This document shows positions 1 to 8,689 of a stretch of DNA of 18,113 nt, in pieces (the first letter of the stretch is position 1; each line of letters begins with the position of its first letter). The notes under the pieces were generated by a model. It saw only the letters and a program-made list of their open reading frames with translations, was not told the DNA's origin and searched no databases. Both the position numbers and the translations under genes were made by a program. Origin of the DNA: an uncultured Oscillospiraceae bacterium (lineage in GTDB: Bacteria > Bacillota > Clostridia > Oscillospirales > Oscillospiraceae); the NCBI GenBank assembly GCA_934565425.1, contig CAKTHW010000027.1, positions 1 through 18,113 of the forward strand. The letters run 5' to 3'.

Positions 1-2
1 CC

Positions 3-3000
3 GCCGTCGGCGACGACATCCCCCTGCCCGAGGAGCCGCCGGAGGAGGCGTTCGTCCAGGAACCTTGCTGGGAAGAGCTGCCGCCGGAATCGCCGGAGAC
101 GGTGGACGCACCGCCCATCCCGGACGCACCGGAAGACGTGTTCGCCCAGACCGAAGCCCTGCGTCAGGCGGCCATGAAGAAAGCCATGGCCAACCGTCCT
201 CCCATGCCCGTGAAGAAGAAAGGGCAGCTGAAACCGGTGGTGGGGATGATCTTGGGCAAGTCCATCCGCACCAAACCCATCCCCATGAGCGAGGTACGTC
301 TGGACTTGCGTCGGGTCACCGTCACCGGCAAGGTGTTCGGCATCGACCATCGGGAGCTGAAAAAGCGCAACGCGTGGGTCATCCGTTTCTATGTGACGGA
401 CAACACCAACTCGGTCACCGTCTCCAAATTCATGGAGAACCGGGCGGCGAAACCCATCCTGGAGGGCATCAAGAAGGGGATGTACGTGACGGTGGAGGGC
501 AAGCTGGGGCTGTACAACGGCGACCTAGAATTGTCCCCCTTCGCCATCGCCGAGGCGGAAGCACCACCTGCCCGAAAGGACCGTGCGGAAGAGAAGCGGG
601 TGGAGCTGCACCTACATACTAGATTTTCCAAGATGGACGCCCTCACCGAGGTGAAGGACGCGGTCAAGCGCGCCATCTCCTGGGGGCACAAGGCCATCGC
701 CATCACCGACCACGGCATCGCCCAGGCGTTCCCCGACGCCGCCAGCGCCGCCGGGGACAAAATCAAGGTCATCTACGGCGTAGAAGGCTACTTCGTCAAC
801 GACGTGGACGACCGAGTGGTGGTGCACGGGGACTGTCCGCTGTCCATAGACACCGAGATCGTCTGCTTCGACATCGAGACCACTGGTCTGAGCCGAAAAC
901 GGGACGTCATCACCGAGATCGGCGCCGTGGTGCTCAAGAACGGGGAAGTGGTGGATCAGTACAACACCTTTGTCAACCCGGCGCGACCCATCCCCCGGAA
1001 CATCGTGGAGCTGACCGGCATCACCGATTCCATGGTGGCCGACGCGCCCAGCCAGGAGGAGGCGCTGAACGCCTTTTTGGACTGGGTGGGGGATCGCCCG
1101 CTGGCCGCCCACAACGCCGAGTTCGACATGGGCTTTTTGGCGGAAGGCTGCGCCCGGATGGGGCGTCCGTTCACCAATCCCTCCATCGACACCCTCATTT
1201 TGGCGCAAAACCTGCTGCCGGATTTGGGAAAATACAAATTGGACATCGTGGCGGAGCACCTGAAACTGCCCGCCTTCAACCACCATCGCGCCTGCGACGA
1301 CGCCGCCATGGTGGGTTATATGCTCATGCCCTTCCGGCGGATGCTGGGGGACTTGGGGGTGGAGCGCATCGACCAGATCAACGGGAAAATGCTCCAGCTG
1401 CGCTCGGCAGTGAAGCGCCGCCAGAAGCCGGGGCATGTCATCCTGTTGGCGAAAAACCAATCCGGTCTGCGCAACCTCTACAAACTCATCTCCCTGTCCC
1501 ACCTGGAGCACTTCCACCGGTTCCCCATCATGCCCAAGAGCCTGATCAACGAGAACAGAGAGGGGCTCATCGTGGGCAGCGCCTGTGCCGCCGGCGAGCT
1601 GTTCAAAGCCATCCTGGATCACAAGGACTGGCGGGAGCTGCGGCGTATTGCGTCCTGGTACGACTTCTTGGAAATTCAGCCCATCTGCAACAACTTCTTC
1701 CTGTTGGATAAGGGCACCATCGCCGACGAGGAGGGGCTGCGGGACCTGAACCGCACCATCGTGAAGCTGGCCAAGGAGCTGAACAAGCCGGTCTGCGCCA
1801 CCGGCGACGTGCATTTCCTGGACCCGGAGCAGGAGCAATTGCGACATATCCTGCTCAACGCCAGCGGTTTGTCCGACGCGGATAAGTCCCTGCCCATCTA
1901 TTTTAAGACCACCGACGAGATGCTAGACGAATTTTCGTACTTGGGTCCGGAAGATTGTCACAAAGTGGTCATCGACGACCCTAACCACATCGCCAAAATG
2001 TGCGATGTGATACCGCCTCTGCCCAAGGGATTGTTCGCCCCGAAACTGGAAAATTCGGCGGAGGAATTGGAACGGTTGGTCTACGAAAAAGCCCACCGTC
2101 TGTACGGCGATGAGCTGCCCAAGATCGTCCAAGACCGTATCGACCTGGAGCTGCCCGGCATCATCCAGCGGAAGTACGACGTCATCTATATGTCCGCTCA
2201 GAAGCTGGTGGCGGACTCCATGGAGCACGGCTACCTGGTGGGCTCCCGAGGCAGTGTCGGCTCCTCCATCGTGGCCTTTCTGTCCGGCATCACCGAGGTC
2301 AACAGCCTGCCGCCCCACTACCGCTGTCCCAACTGCCGCTATTCTGATTTCGATACCGACATCGAAAAATACGGCTGCGGGGCGGACTTGCCCGACAAAA
2401 TCTGCCCCCACTGTGGCACGCCCATGGACAAGGACGGGTTCAACATCCCCTTCGAGACCTTCCTGGGCTACGGCGGCACCAAGGTGCCGGACATCGACCT
2501 GAATTTCTCCGGTGAGTACCAGGCCAAGGCCCACCAGCATACCTTTGAGCTGTTCGGGGAACACCACGTGTTCAAGGCAGGCACTGTAGGCACGGTGGCG
2601 GAGCAGACCGCTTACGGGTACGTGTTAAAGTACCTGGAAGAGCGCAATCTGACCGTTTCCGAGGCAGAAAAGGCCCGTTTGGCCGCTGGATGTACCAATG
2701 TCAAGCGTACCACCGGCCAGCACCCCGGCGGCATGGTGGTCATCCCGGGCGACAAAGAAATCTATGATTTCTGCCCGGTGCAGCACCCGGCGGACGACCC
2801 CCATTCGGACATCATCACCACCCACTTTGAATACCACTCCATGGAGGACAACCTGCTGAAGCTGGATATGCTGGGGCACGATGACCCCACCATGATCAAG
2901 ATGCTCCAGGACCTAACCGGGGTGGACCCGCAAAAAATCCACCTGGACGACAAGGACACCATGTCCATCTTCTGCTCCTCCAAGGTGCTGGGTTTCGAGA

Positions 3001-3929
3001 ACGACCCAGTGCTGGGCCCCACCGGCTCCTGCGGTATCCCGGAGTTCGGCACCGGCTTCACCCGCGGGATGCTCATCGACACCCAGCCCAAAAACTTCGA
3101 CACCCTCCTGCGCCTGTCCGGCTTCTCCCACGGCACCGACGTGTGGCTGGGCAACGCCAAGGACTTAATTTTGTCCGGCACCGCCTCGGTCACCGAGGCC
3201 ATCGGCTGCCGAGACGACATCATGCTCTACCTCATCTCCATGGGTGTGGACGAGCTGCGGAGCTTCAAGTTCATGGAGGCGGTGCGAAAGGGCGTCATCC
3301 ATAAGGGCAAGAGTTGGCCAGACGGTATCGTAGAAGAAATGCAGGAACACAACATCCCAGAGTGGTACATAGAGTCCTGCCGGAAGATCAAATACCTGTT
3401 CCCCAAAGCCCACGCCGTGGCCTACGTCACCATGGCCTTCCGTATCGCCTGGTTCAAGGTGCATCGCCCGCTGGCCTTCTACGCCGCCTACTTCTCCATC
3501 CGTGCCAAGGCAGTGGACGCCACCTGTATGTGCTTGGGTATGGACGTGTGCAAGGCCAAGATGGCAGAGATCAAAGCCAAGGACAAGATCTCCGATGTGG
3601 AGGACAAGATGTATACCACCCTGGAGATGTGCTATGAGTTCTATCTCCGCGGCTTCACCTTTGGCAAAATGGACTTGTACCAGAGCGCTGCCAAGGACTT
3701 CATCATGGTGGAGGACAAAAAAATGCTCATCCCGCCCTTCGTCTCCATCCCCGGTCTGGGGGAAGCGGCGGCGGAGTCCATCGTGGAGCAGCGGAAAGGG
3801 AGGGAGTTCATCTCCGTCGAGGAGCTGGTGGACGCCTGCCCTAAGGTCTCCAAAGCCCACGTGGAGCAGCTGCGGCATATGGGCGCGTTGGACGACCTGC
3901 CCGACACCAGTCAGCTTACCTTATTCTAA
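3..3929 (+). CDS. polC: DNA polymerase III alpha subunit, PolC type (5' end outside window)
   Basis: Main replicative DNA polymerase of Firmicutes, with built-in 3'-5' proofreading. The frame is open to the left edge, giving 1308 residues here; family members are usually about 1430-1460, so roughly 130-150 N-terminal residues are missing. Fragment numbering: OB-fold region about 70-170; first PHP part with HLHTR at 203-207; DEDDh exonuclease about 286-450 with D290, E292, D375, H428 and D433; second PHP part to about 620; polymerase core with GSRGSVGSS, a Cys-rich zinc module (CPNC at 775-778, CPHC at 801-804), the catalytic PDIDLNF (D830, D832) and LKLDMLGHDDP; C-terminal helix-hairpin-helix. 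It ends QLTLF, matching the family's C-terminal beta-clamp motif (QLSLF type). The exonuclease inserted within PHP separates PolC from DnaE. The Nudix gene follows 18 bases later. No truncation or frameshift seen inside the fragment. Confidence 0.98.
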   Translation, partial: AVGDDIPLPEEPPEEAFVQEPCWEELPPESPETVDAPPIPDAPEDVFAQTEALRQAAMKKAMANRPPMPVKKKGQLKPVVGMILGKSIRTKPIPMSEVRLDLRRVTVTGKVFGIDHRELKKRNAWVIRFYVTDNTNSVTVSKFMENRAAKPILEGIKKGMYVTVEGKLGLYNGDLELSPFAIAEAEAPPARKDRAEEKRVELHLHTRFSKMDALTEVKDAVKRAISWGHKAIAITDHGIAQAFPDAASAAGDKIKVIYGVEGYFVNDVDDRVVVHGDCPLSIDTEIVCFDIETTGLSRKRDVITEIGAVVLKNGEVVDQYNTFVNPARPIPRNIVELTGITDSMVADAPSQEEALNAFLDWVGDRPLAAHNAEFDMGFLAEGCARMGRPFTNPSIDTLILAQNLLPDLGKYKLDIVAEHLKLPAFNHHRACDDAAMVGYMLMPFRRMLGDLGVERIDQINGKMLQLRSAVKRRQKPGHVILLAKNQSGLRNLYKLISLSHLEHFHRFPIMPKSLINENREGLIVGSACAAGELFKAILDHKDWRELRRIASWYDFLEIQPICNNFFLLDKGTIADEEGLRDLNRTIVKLAKELNKPVCATGDVHFLDPEQEQLRHILLNASGLSDADKSLPIYFKTTDEMLDEFSYLGPEDCHKVVIDDPNHIAKMCDVIPPLPKGLFAPKLENSAEELERLVYEKAHRLYGDELPKIVQDRIDLELPGIIQRKYDVIYMSAQKLVADSMEHGYLVGSRGSVGSSIVAFLSGITEVNSLPPHYRCPNCRYSDFDTDIEKYGCGADLPDKICPHCGTPMDKDGFNIPFETFLGYGGTKVPDIDLNFSGEYQAKAHQHTFELFGEHHVFKAGTVGTVAEQTAYGYVLKYLEERNLTVSEAEKARLAAGCTNVKRTTGQHPGGMVVIPGDKEIYDFCPVQHPADDPHSDIITTHFEYHSMEDNLLKLDMLGHDDPTMIKMLQDLTGVDPQKIHLDDKDTMSIFCSSKVLGFENDPVLGPTGSCGIPEFGTGFTRGMLIDTQPKNFDTLLRLSGFSHGTDVWLGNAKDLILSGTASVTEAIGCRDDIMLYLISMGVDELRSFKFMEAVRKGVIHKGKSWPDGIVEEMQEHNIPEWYIESCRKIKYLFPKAHAVAYVTMAFRIAWFKVHRPLAFYAAYFSIRAKAVDATCMCLGMDVCKAKMAEIKAKDKISDVEDKMYTTLEMCYEFYLRGFTFGKMDLYQSAAKDFIMVEDKKMLIPPFVSIPGLGEAAAESIVEQRKGREFISVEELVDACPKVSKAHVEQLRHMGALDDLPDTSQLTLF

Positions 3930-3947
3930 ATGAAAGGCGGTTTGAAA

Positions 3948-4571
3948 ATGGAACCAAAATCGACACAGCTCTTCCGCTGGGCGAAGGAGCTGCAAAACAT
4001 GGCCGCCGCCGGCATCCAGTACACCACCAACGACTTCGACCGGGAACGCTTCCTGCGCATCCGGGACATCGCGGCGGAGATGGCAGCCTATGAGCTGGAC
4101 TTGCCCCCGGCACGGCTGAAGGACGCCTTCGCCCTGGACTTGGGCTACCAGACGCCTAAAATCGAGACCCGCGCCGCCATCTTTGATGACGACCGAGTTT
4201 TGCTGGTGCGGGAGCGGAACGGAAAATGGTCCATGCCCGGCGGCTGGTGCGACGAGGGGGAGACCGTCCGTTCCAATACCAAAAAGGAAGCCTGGGAGGA
4301 AGCGGGCGTGGAGGTGGAACCTTACCGCATCGTGGCGCTGGACAGCCAGCAGAAACGGAACCGCCCGGCTAACTTCTACGGTGTTTGCAAAATCTTCGTC
4401 CTGTGCCGGGTGTTGGGCGGCGAGTTTCAGCCCAATATCGAGACGTCGGAGCGGAGATACTTCCCACTGACCGACCTGCCGCCCCTCATCTTGGGGAAAC
4501 AGAATCCGGAGCAGATCTGGATGTGTTATCAGGCGTATCGGGCGGAGCACTGGGAGCCGCGGTTCGATTAA
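3948..4571 (+). CDS. NUDIX hydrolase with N-terminal Nudix-associated domain
   Basis: Predicted 207-residue cytosolic hydrolase of a nucleoside diphosphate linked to another group. The Nudix box starts at G99, has E105, then K113-E114 and E117-E118-A-G120-V; the canonical Arg of the RE pair is Lys here, a conservative change, and the catalytic Glu cluster is intact. Residues 8-60 match the helical N-terminal domain often found before Nudix domains in Firmicutes ADP-ribose pyrophosphatase-like proteins (family knowledge, recalled). Substrate cannot be read from sequence. Start at 3948 chosen because AAAGGCGG (3933-3940) lies 7 bases upstream; an in-frame ATG at 3930 directly abuts the polC stop and has no such site. 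It probably rides on the polC transcript, since no promoter is visible between them. Confidence 0.92.
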   Translation: MEPKSTQLFRWAKELQNMAAAGIQYTTNDFDRERFLRIRDIAAEMAAYELDLPPARLKDAFALDLGYQTPKIETRAAIFDDDRVLLVRERNGKWSMPGGWCDEGETVRSNTKKEAWEEAGVEVEPYRIVALDSQQKRNRPANFYGVCKIFVLCRVLGGEFQPNIETSERRYFPLTDLPPLILGKQNPEQIWMCYQAYRAEHWEPRFD

Positions 4572-4610
4572 CACAAACGTAACCGAAATTCAAGCCCCGC
4601 AGGGCGCTTT

Positions 4611-4728
4611 AGCTTCTTTTCGCTTCCTTTTGCTTCTCTGATAAGTGAGATTCCAAATCTATGATTTGGCTCAATCGAACTTACACAGAGTGAGAAAAGG
4701 AAGTGGGTTCCAAGGACAAAGCCCTTGG
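4611..4728. repeat. Nested inverted-repeat element with three tandem decamers
   Basis: Non-coding structured stretch after the Nudix gene. Four arm pairs share nearly one axis: CTTCCTTTT 4623-4631 with AAAAGGAAG 4695-4703; CTCTG 4636-4640 with CAGAG 4686-4690; TAAGT 4642-4646 with ACTTA 4679-4683; CCAAATC 4653-4659 with GATTTGG 4663-4669 around a 3-base loop. The left arm starts with three related decamers (4611-4620, 4621-4630, 4631-4640; consensus nGCTTCyTTT). A further hairpin CCAAGG 4710-4715 / CCTTGG 4723-4728 follows. The shape resembles a small non-autonomous or REP-like dispersed repeat. Whether it recurs in the genome cannot be seen from one copy. Confidence 0.6.
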
Positions 4729-4755
4729 TCGGCATCCGCAGACCGCAGCGTTAAG

Positions 4756-4779
4756 AAAACCTGCCGGGGGCAGGTTTTT
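4756..4779. terminator. Intrinsic terminator, probably bidirectional, after the polC-Nudix pair
   Basis: Perfect 10-bp stem AAAACCTGCC (4756-4765) / GGCAGGTTTT (4769-4778) with a 3-base G loop and a T tract. The A run at the 5' foot makes it usable from both strands. It closes the polC-Nudix transcript and insulates the his promoter. Confidence 0.85.
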
Positions 4780-4787
4780 AGCGTAGG

Positions 4788-4809
4788 CCCCGCCTGTCAA
4801 CAGGCGGGG
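4788..4809. repeat. GC-rich hairpin with TCAA loop
   Basis: Perfect 9-bp inverted repeat CCCCGCCTG (4788-4796) / CAGGCGGGG (4801-4809) around TCAA, nine bases after the terminator. There is no T tract, so it is not itself a terminator. It may stabilise the 3' end of the upstream transcript or belong to the same intergenic element. From here to the his promoter (4810-4915) I see only a weak stem GGGTAGG 4819-4825 / CCTACCC 4852-4858 and nothing coding. Confidence 0.6.
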
Positions 4810-4915
4810 GGACGGTTCGGGTAGGAGTACAAGGATGAGCAATTTATCAACCCTACCCCGGGGGTTTCCCTTACCATGCAGTGCATTTCCGGTTTGTATT
4901 CATCCAAAATGCCAG

Positions 4916-4944
4916 TTGACAAACAAACTATTCCGTGATAATGT
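4916..4944 (+). promoter_or_regulatory. Promoter of the histidine operon
   Basis: Perfect -35 TTGACA at 4916-4921. The -10 can be read as GATAAT (4937-4942, 15-base spacer) or TAATGT (4939-4944, 17-base spacer). Transcription would start near 4950, leaving a leader of about 65 bases before hisZ. No T-box is present in this leader. Confidence 0.7.
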
Positions 4945-4964
4945 ATTAGCGAACTAAAGTGACA

Positions 4965-4995
4965 GCGGGCCGCACCCACCCCCAAGCCCGTTTTT
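4965..4995 (+). promoter_or_regulatory. Terminator-like leader hairpin before hisZ (possible attenuator)
   Basis: CGGGC (4966-4970) and GCCCG (4986-4990) can pair, extended by one G-T pair (4965 with 4991), and are followed by TTTTT (4991-4995). The loop is C-rich. It lies between the expected start of transcription and the hisZ ribosome site, where an attenuator would sit. The stem is short, and no His-codon-rich leader peptide or T-box motif is visible, so the function is inferred. Confidence 0.35.
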
Positions 4996-5015
4996 CAGAT
5001 AGGAGTGCAAAGGCA

Positions 5016-6188
5016 ATGAAATACATCCCCAATACCCCGGAGGGCACCCGGGACCGCCTGTTCGGCGAGTGCATGGAGCGGCGCAGCGTCCAGAGTCAGC
5101 TCACCCGCGTGTTCCGCCAGCGGGGTTATACGGAAATCATGACGCCGGAGATGGAATACTACGACGTGTTCACCCTGGCGGGCAACAATATTCCCCAGGA
5201 AAACCTCACCAAGGTCATCGACCGCAGCGGTAAGATCTGCGTCATGCGGCCGGATATGACCACCCCCATCGCCCGCGTGGCCGGCACCAAGCTCAAGGAC
5301 ATGGTCCTGCCCCGGCGGTTCTTCTACAACGGCACCGTCTATCGCTCCAATACCGGCAACAAGGGCAACAGCAGCGAAATCCCTCAGTGCGGCATCGAGC
5401 TCATCGGCGCAGGCGGCATCAAAGCCGACCTGGAGGTCATCGCCGCCGCAGTGGAGTCTATGAAAGCCTGCGGTCTGGAGAAATTCCACGTGGAGCTGGG
5501 GCATGCCGGCATCTTCCGCCTGTTCGCCGACCGGCTGGACATGGACGAGGAGGAGACGGAGAAGATGCGCTCCCTCATCGAGGGCAAGAGCTATGCTGCG
5601 CTGAACGATTTCCTCATTCCTTACGAAAAGCAAGAGGGCTGCGCCGCTATCAAGCGCCTGGCCTTCCTGTTCGGCGGGGTAGAGGTGCTGGACGAGGCGG
5701 AAGCCCTCCAAGGCGGTCCCACCGAGGTCACCGCTTACCTGCGTACCTTATATGATACCCTCTGCGCTGCCGGCTTCGGCGACCACGTGAAGTTCGACCT
5801 GGGCATGGTGCACCAGCTGGACTACTATACCGGCGTCATCTTCCGGGGCTACGCCGAGGGCGCTGGCGTGGCTGTCCTCTCTGGCGGCCGCTACGATAAC
5901 CTGGCCACCTGCTTCGGCCGTCCCGCCAAAGCCACCGGGTTCGCCGTGGACGTGGACGCTCTGGCCTCCTGCCTGCCCAAGGCGGAGCTGCCCCAGGTGG
6001 AGAAGGTCATCCACTTCGAGCCGGAGCTGTTGGGCTGGGCCCTGTCCATCGTGGATCACACCCCGGAGGGCACCTGTCAGCTCTCCCCCTGCCTGAAGCT
6101 GGAGAGCACCATGCAGATGGCACGGGAGCACGGCGTCAAGACCGTCATCGTATTGGACGACAAAGGACAGCGGGAGGTATCGGTATGA
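5016..6188 (+). CDS. hisZ: ATP phosphoribosyltransferase regulatory subunit HisZ
   Basis: 390-residue paralogue of the histidyl-tRNA synthetase catalytic core. In this family it does not charge tRNA; it forms a hetero-octamer with short HisG and is needed for ATP phosphoribosyltransferase activity and its histidine feedback control. Class II synthetase-like features are the N-terminal PEGTRD segment (about residues 8-13), FYNGTVYRS, and GGRYDNL near residue 290. No anticodon-binding domain like that of true HisRS is evident, and the position directly before a short hisG argues for HisZ. Start ATG 5016 has AGGAG at 5001-5005; an in-frame GTG at 4959 would run through the leader hairpin and has no ribosome site. 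The stop overlaps the hisG start as ATGA (6185-6188), indicating translational coupling. First gene of the operon. Confidence 0.95.
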   Translation: MKYIPNTPEGTRDRLFGECMERRSVQSQLTRVFRQRGYTEIMTPEMEYYDVFTLAGNNIPQENLTKVIDRSGKICVMRPDMTTPIARVAGTKLKDMVLPRRFFYNGTVYRSNTGNKGNSSEIPQCGIELIGAGGIKADLEVIAAAVESMKACGLEKFHVELGHAGIFRLFADRLDMDEEETEKMRSLIEGKSYAALNDFLIPYEKQEGCAAIKRLAFLFGGVEVLDEAEALQGGPTEVTAYLRTLYDTLCAAGFGDHVKFDLGMVHQLDYYTGVIFRGYAEGAGVAVLSGGRYDNLATCFGRPAKATGFAVDVDALASCLPKAELPQVEKVIHFEPELLGWALSIVDHTPEGTCQLSPCLKLESTMQMAREHGVKTVIVLDDKGQREVSV

Positions 6189-6817
6189 ACAGATTGCGCA
6201 TCGCCCTGACCAAGGGCAGATTACAGGACAACAGCGTGGCACTCTTTGAGCGGGCAGGGTTGGATTGCTCCCCCATCAAAGACCCTGGCCGCCGCCTGGT
6301 CCACTCCATCCCCAACTACCCCCTGGACGCCGTCCTGTCCAAAGCCCCCGACGTCATCACCTACGTGGAGCACGGCATCTGCGACCTGGGCATCGTGGGC
6401 AAGGACACCATCATGGAGCAGGGGGGCAGCTTCTTTGAAGTGCTGGATCTGGGCTTCGGCAAATGCCGCTTCGCCCTGGCGGTGAAAGAGGGCAGCGATT
6501 TCTATGGCACCTACAAGACCCGCACCATCGCGTCCAAATACCCAGCAGTGACCAAGGCATTCTTCGCCGCAAAGGGCATGGATGTGGACGTGATCAAAAT
6601 TGAAGGCAGTGTAGAGCTGGCGCCCATTTTAGGTCTGGCCGACGCCATCGTGGACATCGTGGAAACGGGCGCCACGTTGAAGGCCAACGGCCTGGTGCCC
6701 ATCGAGACGGTGGCGCCCATCAGCGCTCGGCTCATCGTGAATACGGCCAGCATGAAGCTGTACAAAAACGAGATTTTGGACTTTATCAGTAAGTGTGAAC
6801 AGTATATTGAGGGATAA
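6185..6817 (+). CDS. hisG: ATP phosphoribosyltransferase catalytic subunit, short form HisG
   Basis: First enzyme of histidine synthesis: joins ATP and PRPP to give phosphoribosyl-ATP. At 210 residues it is the short form lacking the C-terminal regulatory domain of long HisG, matching the partner hisZ immediately upstream. Visible family segments: RIALTKGRLQ at the N-terminus (about 4-13), GICDLGIVGKD in the middle, and the PRPP-binding-type stretch VDIVETGATLKANGL. It overlaps hisZ by four bases and is followed by hisD after three bases. Intact, usual length. Confidence 0.97.
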   Translation: MNRLRIALTKGRLQDNSVALFERAGLDCSPIKDPGRRLVHSIPNYPLDAVLSKAPDVITYVEHGICDLGIVGKDTIMEQGGSFFEVLDLGFGKCRFALAVKEGSDFYGTYKTRTIASKYPAVTKAFFAAKGMDVDVIKIEGSVELAPILGLADAIVDIVETGATLKANGLVPIETVAPISARLIVNTASMKLYKNEILDFISKCEQYIEG

Positions 6818-6820
6818 CAC

Positions 6821-8095
6821 ATGATTCAGATCATCAAAGCAGACGGCGCAGCAGAGCTGGCGCTGATCAATAATTTGCGTACCCGTGCGGCGGAGATCGG
6901 CGAGGAGATCAACCGCACCGCCGCCCAAATGATGGCGGATGTGAAGGCGCGGGGCTATGAGGCCGTCCGGGAGTACAGCGTGAAGCTGGACGGGGCGGAG
7001 CCCAAGGAGTTCACCAAGGAGGAGTTGCAGGCGGCCTATGACGCCTGTGACCCCAAGCTCATCGCTGCCATGGAGCACGCAGCCCAGAACATCCGGGACT
7101 ACAATGAGCACCTGCTGTGCAAGACGGTGGAGTGGACCAACCCGGACGGCGGCAAGGTAGGACGCATCGTCCGCGGCCTGACCCGGGTGGGTGTATACGT
7201 CCCCGGCGGCACCGCCGCCTATCCCTCCAGCGTCCTCATGAACGCCGTCCCCGCCAAGGTGGCCGGGGTCAAGGAGATCGTCATGGTCACGCCTCCCACC
7301 GAGAACCTGAACCAGGCAGTGTTGGCTGCGGCCAAGATTGCCGGAGTCGATCGGGTCATCGGCGTGGGCGGCGTCCAAGCGGTGGCGGCGCTGATGTACG
7401 GCGCTGGATTCATCCCCCGGGTGGACAAGCTGGTGGGGCCGGGCAGCGCCTACGTGGCAGCGGCCAAGCGGATGGCCTACGGCACGGTAGATATCGACAT
7501 GGTGGCAGGCCCGTCTGAAATTTTGATCGTGGCGGACGACACCGCCAACCCCAAGTTCGTGGCTGCCGACCTGATGAGCCAGGCGGAGCACGACAAGCTG
7601 GCGTCTCCCATGCTGCTCACCACCAGCCAGGCGCTGGCGGAGGCGGTCGATCAAGAAATCATCCGCCAGATGTCTTACCTGGAGCGCAGCGAGATCATGG
7701 AGCAGTCCTTTGCCAACTTCGGTGCCGCCATCGTCTGCGACACCTTGGAGCGCTGCGCCGAGCTGGCCGATCTGATCGCCCCGGAGCATTTGGAGATCTG
7801 CACTGCCCAGCCTCGTGCTCTCCTGCCCTACATCCACAACGCAGGCGCCATCTTCCTGGGTCACTGGGCACCGGAACCTCTGGGCGACTACTTCGCAGGT
7901 CCCGCCCACGTCCTGCCCACCTCGGGCACCGCGCGGTTCTTCTCGCCCCTGTCCGTGGACAGCTTTTTGAAGATGACCAGCATCATGGAGTTCGACCAGG
8001 ACACCCTGGGCAGCATCCACAAAGATATCGAGGTGTTTGCGGAGACGGAGCATCTGACCGCTCACGCCAATGCCATCAAAGTACGATTTGAGTAA
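6821..8095 (+). CDS. hisD: Histidinol dehydrogenase
   Basis: Catalyses the last two steps, NAD-dependent oxidation of L-histidinol to L-histidine, with a zinc ion. 424 residues, normal for the family (about 430). Seen: YVPGGTAAYPSSVLMN, GVGGVQAVAALMYG, DKLVGPGSAYVAAAKR, DMVAGPSEILI, SQAEHD with probable zinc ligands Q254 and H257, the E322-H323 catalytic pair in PEHLEI, D356 in GDYFAGPAHVLP, and H415 near the C-terminus in TAHANA. All expected metal and catalytic residues are present. Start ATG 6821 follows a GAGGG run by a few bases; the gap from hisG is three bases. In many clostridial operons hisC follows hisD; here hisB does. Confidence 0.98.
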   Translation: MIQIIKADGAAELALINNLRTRAAEIGEEINRTAAQMMADVKARGYEAVREYSVKLDGAEPKEFTKEELQAAYDACDPKLIAAMEHAAQNIRDYNEHLLCKTVEWTNPDGGKVGRIVRGLTRVGVYVPGGTAAYPSSVLMNAVPAKVAGVKEIVMVTPPTENLNQAVLAAAKIAGVDRVIGVGGVQAVAALMYGAGFIPRVDKLVGPGSAYVAAAKRMAYGTVDIDMVAGPSEILIVADDTANPKFVAADLMSQAEHDKLASPMLLTTSQALAEAVDQEIIRQMSYLERSEIMEQSFANFGAAIVCDTLERCAELADLIAPEHLEICTAQPRALLPYIHNAGAIFLGHWAPEPLGDYFAGPAHVLPTSGTARFFSPLSVDSFLKMTSIMEFDQDTLGSIHKDIEVFAETEHLTAHANAIKVRFE

Positions 8096-8110
8096 CCGGG
8101 AGGGATGACC

Positions 8111-8689
8111 ATGGCACGGATTGGAACCGTCATGCGAGACACCAAAGAGACCCAAATTGAGGTCGCCGTGAACTTGGACGGCGGCGATGTGAGCGTCAAG
8201 ACCGGCATCGGCTTCTTTGACCATATGCTCACCGCCTTTGGGTTTTATGCGAAAATTGGCCTCACCGTCCAGGCCACCGGCGACCTCTATGTGGACGGCC
8301 ACCACACGGTGGAGGACGTGGGCATCTGCCTGGGTCTGGCGCTGAAACAGGCGCTGGGCGACCGGGCGGGCATCCGGCGGTTTGGCAGCTGCTATGTGCC
8401 CATGGACGAGGCGTTGACCTTCACGGCGCTGGACTTCTCCAACCGCCCCTATCTGGTCTTTGACGCCCCCATGCCCCAGGAGCGCATTGGCGAGTATGAC
8501 AGCTGCTTGACGGTGGAGTTCATGCGTGCCCTGGCCATGAACGCCGGCATCACCCTCCACCAGAAGTGTTTCTATGGAGCCAACGCCCACCACATCACCG
8601 AGGGCCTGTTCAAGAGCTTGGGCATGGCGGTGCGGGACGCCGTGAAGGTGGAAGGCAGCGGCGTGGTGTCCACAAAGGGAGTGTTGTAA
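8111..8689 (+). CDS. hisB: Imidazoleglycerol-phosphate dehydratase (monofunctional HisB)
   Basis: Manganese enzyme that dehydrates imidazole glycerol phosphate to imidazole acetol phosphate. 192 residues, the usual monofunctional length, with no fused histidinol phosphatase domain. The two His-rich metal motifs are present, DGHHTVED near residue 60 and ANAHHITEG near 160, together with GIGFFDHML and the PMDEAL segment. Start 8111 is preferred because GGGAGGG (8098-8104) lies six bases upstream; an ATG at 8105, two codons earlier, directly abuts the ribosome site. Its product needs HisC, which is not encoded in this window. The stop (8687-8689) abuts the hisH start. Confidence 0.97.
   Translation: MARIGTVMRDTKETQIEVAVNLDGGDVSVKTGIGFFDHMLTAFGFYAKIGLTVQATGDLYVDGHHTVEDVGICLGLALKQALGDRAGIRRFGSCYVPMDEALTFTALDFSNRPYLVFDAPMPQERIGEYDSCLTVEFMRALAMNAGITLHQKCFYGANAHHITEGLFKSLGMAVRDAVKVEGSGVVSTKGVL

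Noticed and set aside
612..1847. Long minus-strand open frame inside polC
   Set aside because: Shadow of the exonuclease/PHP region of polC; composition is non-protein-like and no ribosome site supports it.
4856..4886. CCCCGGGG and ATGCAGTGCAT palindromes before the his promoter
   Set aside because: Short, isolated and of a kind expected by chance in GC-rich DNA; no partner sites found.
4797..4985. 62-codon minus-strand frame before hisZ
   Set aside because: It lies across the his promoter and hairpins, with no ribosome site or homology signal.
4959..5015. GTG-initiated extension of hisZ
   Set aside because: No ribosome site, it spans the leader hairpin, and it adds 19 residues not typical for HisZ.
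6629..8593. Long minus-strand open frame (654 codons) opposite hisG, hisD and hisB
   Set aside because: It is the antisense shadow of GC-rich genes with clear family motifs on the plus strand; its translation is His/Gly/Val-rich with no recognisable domain.
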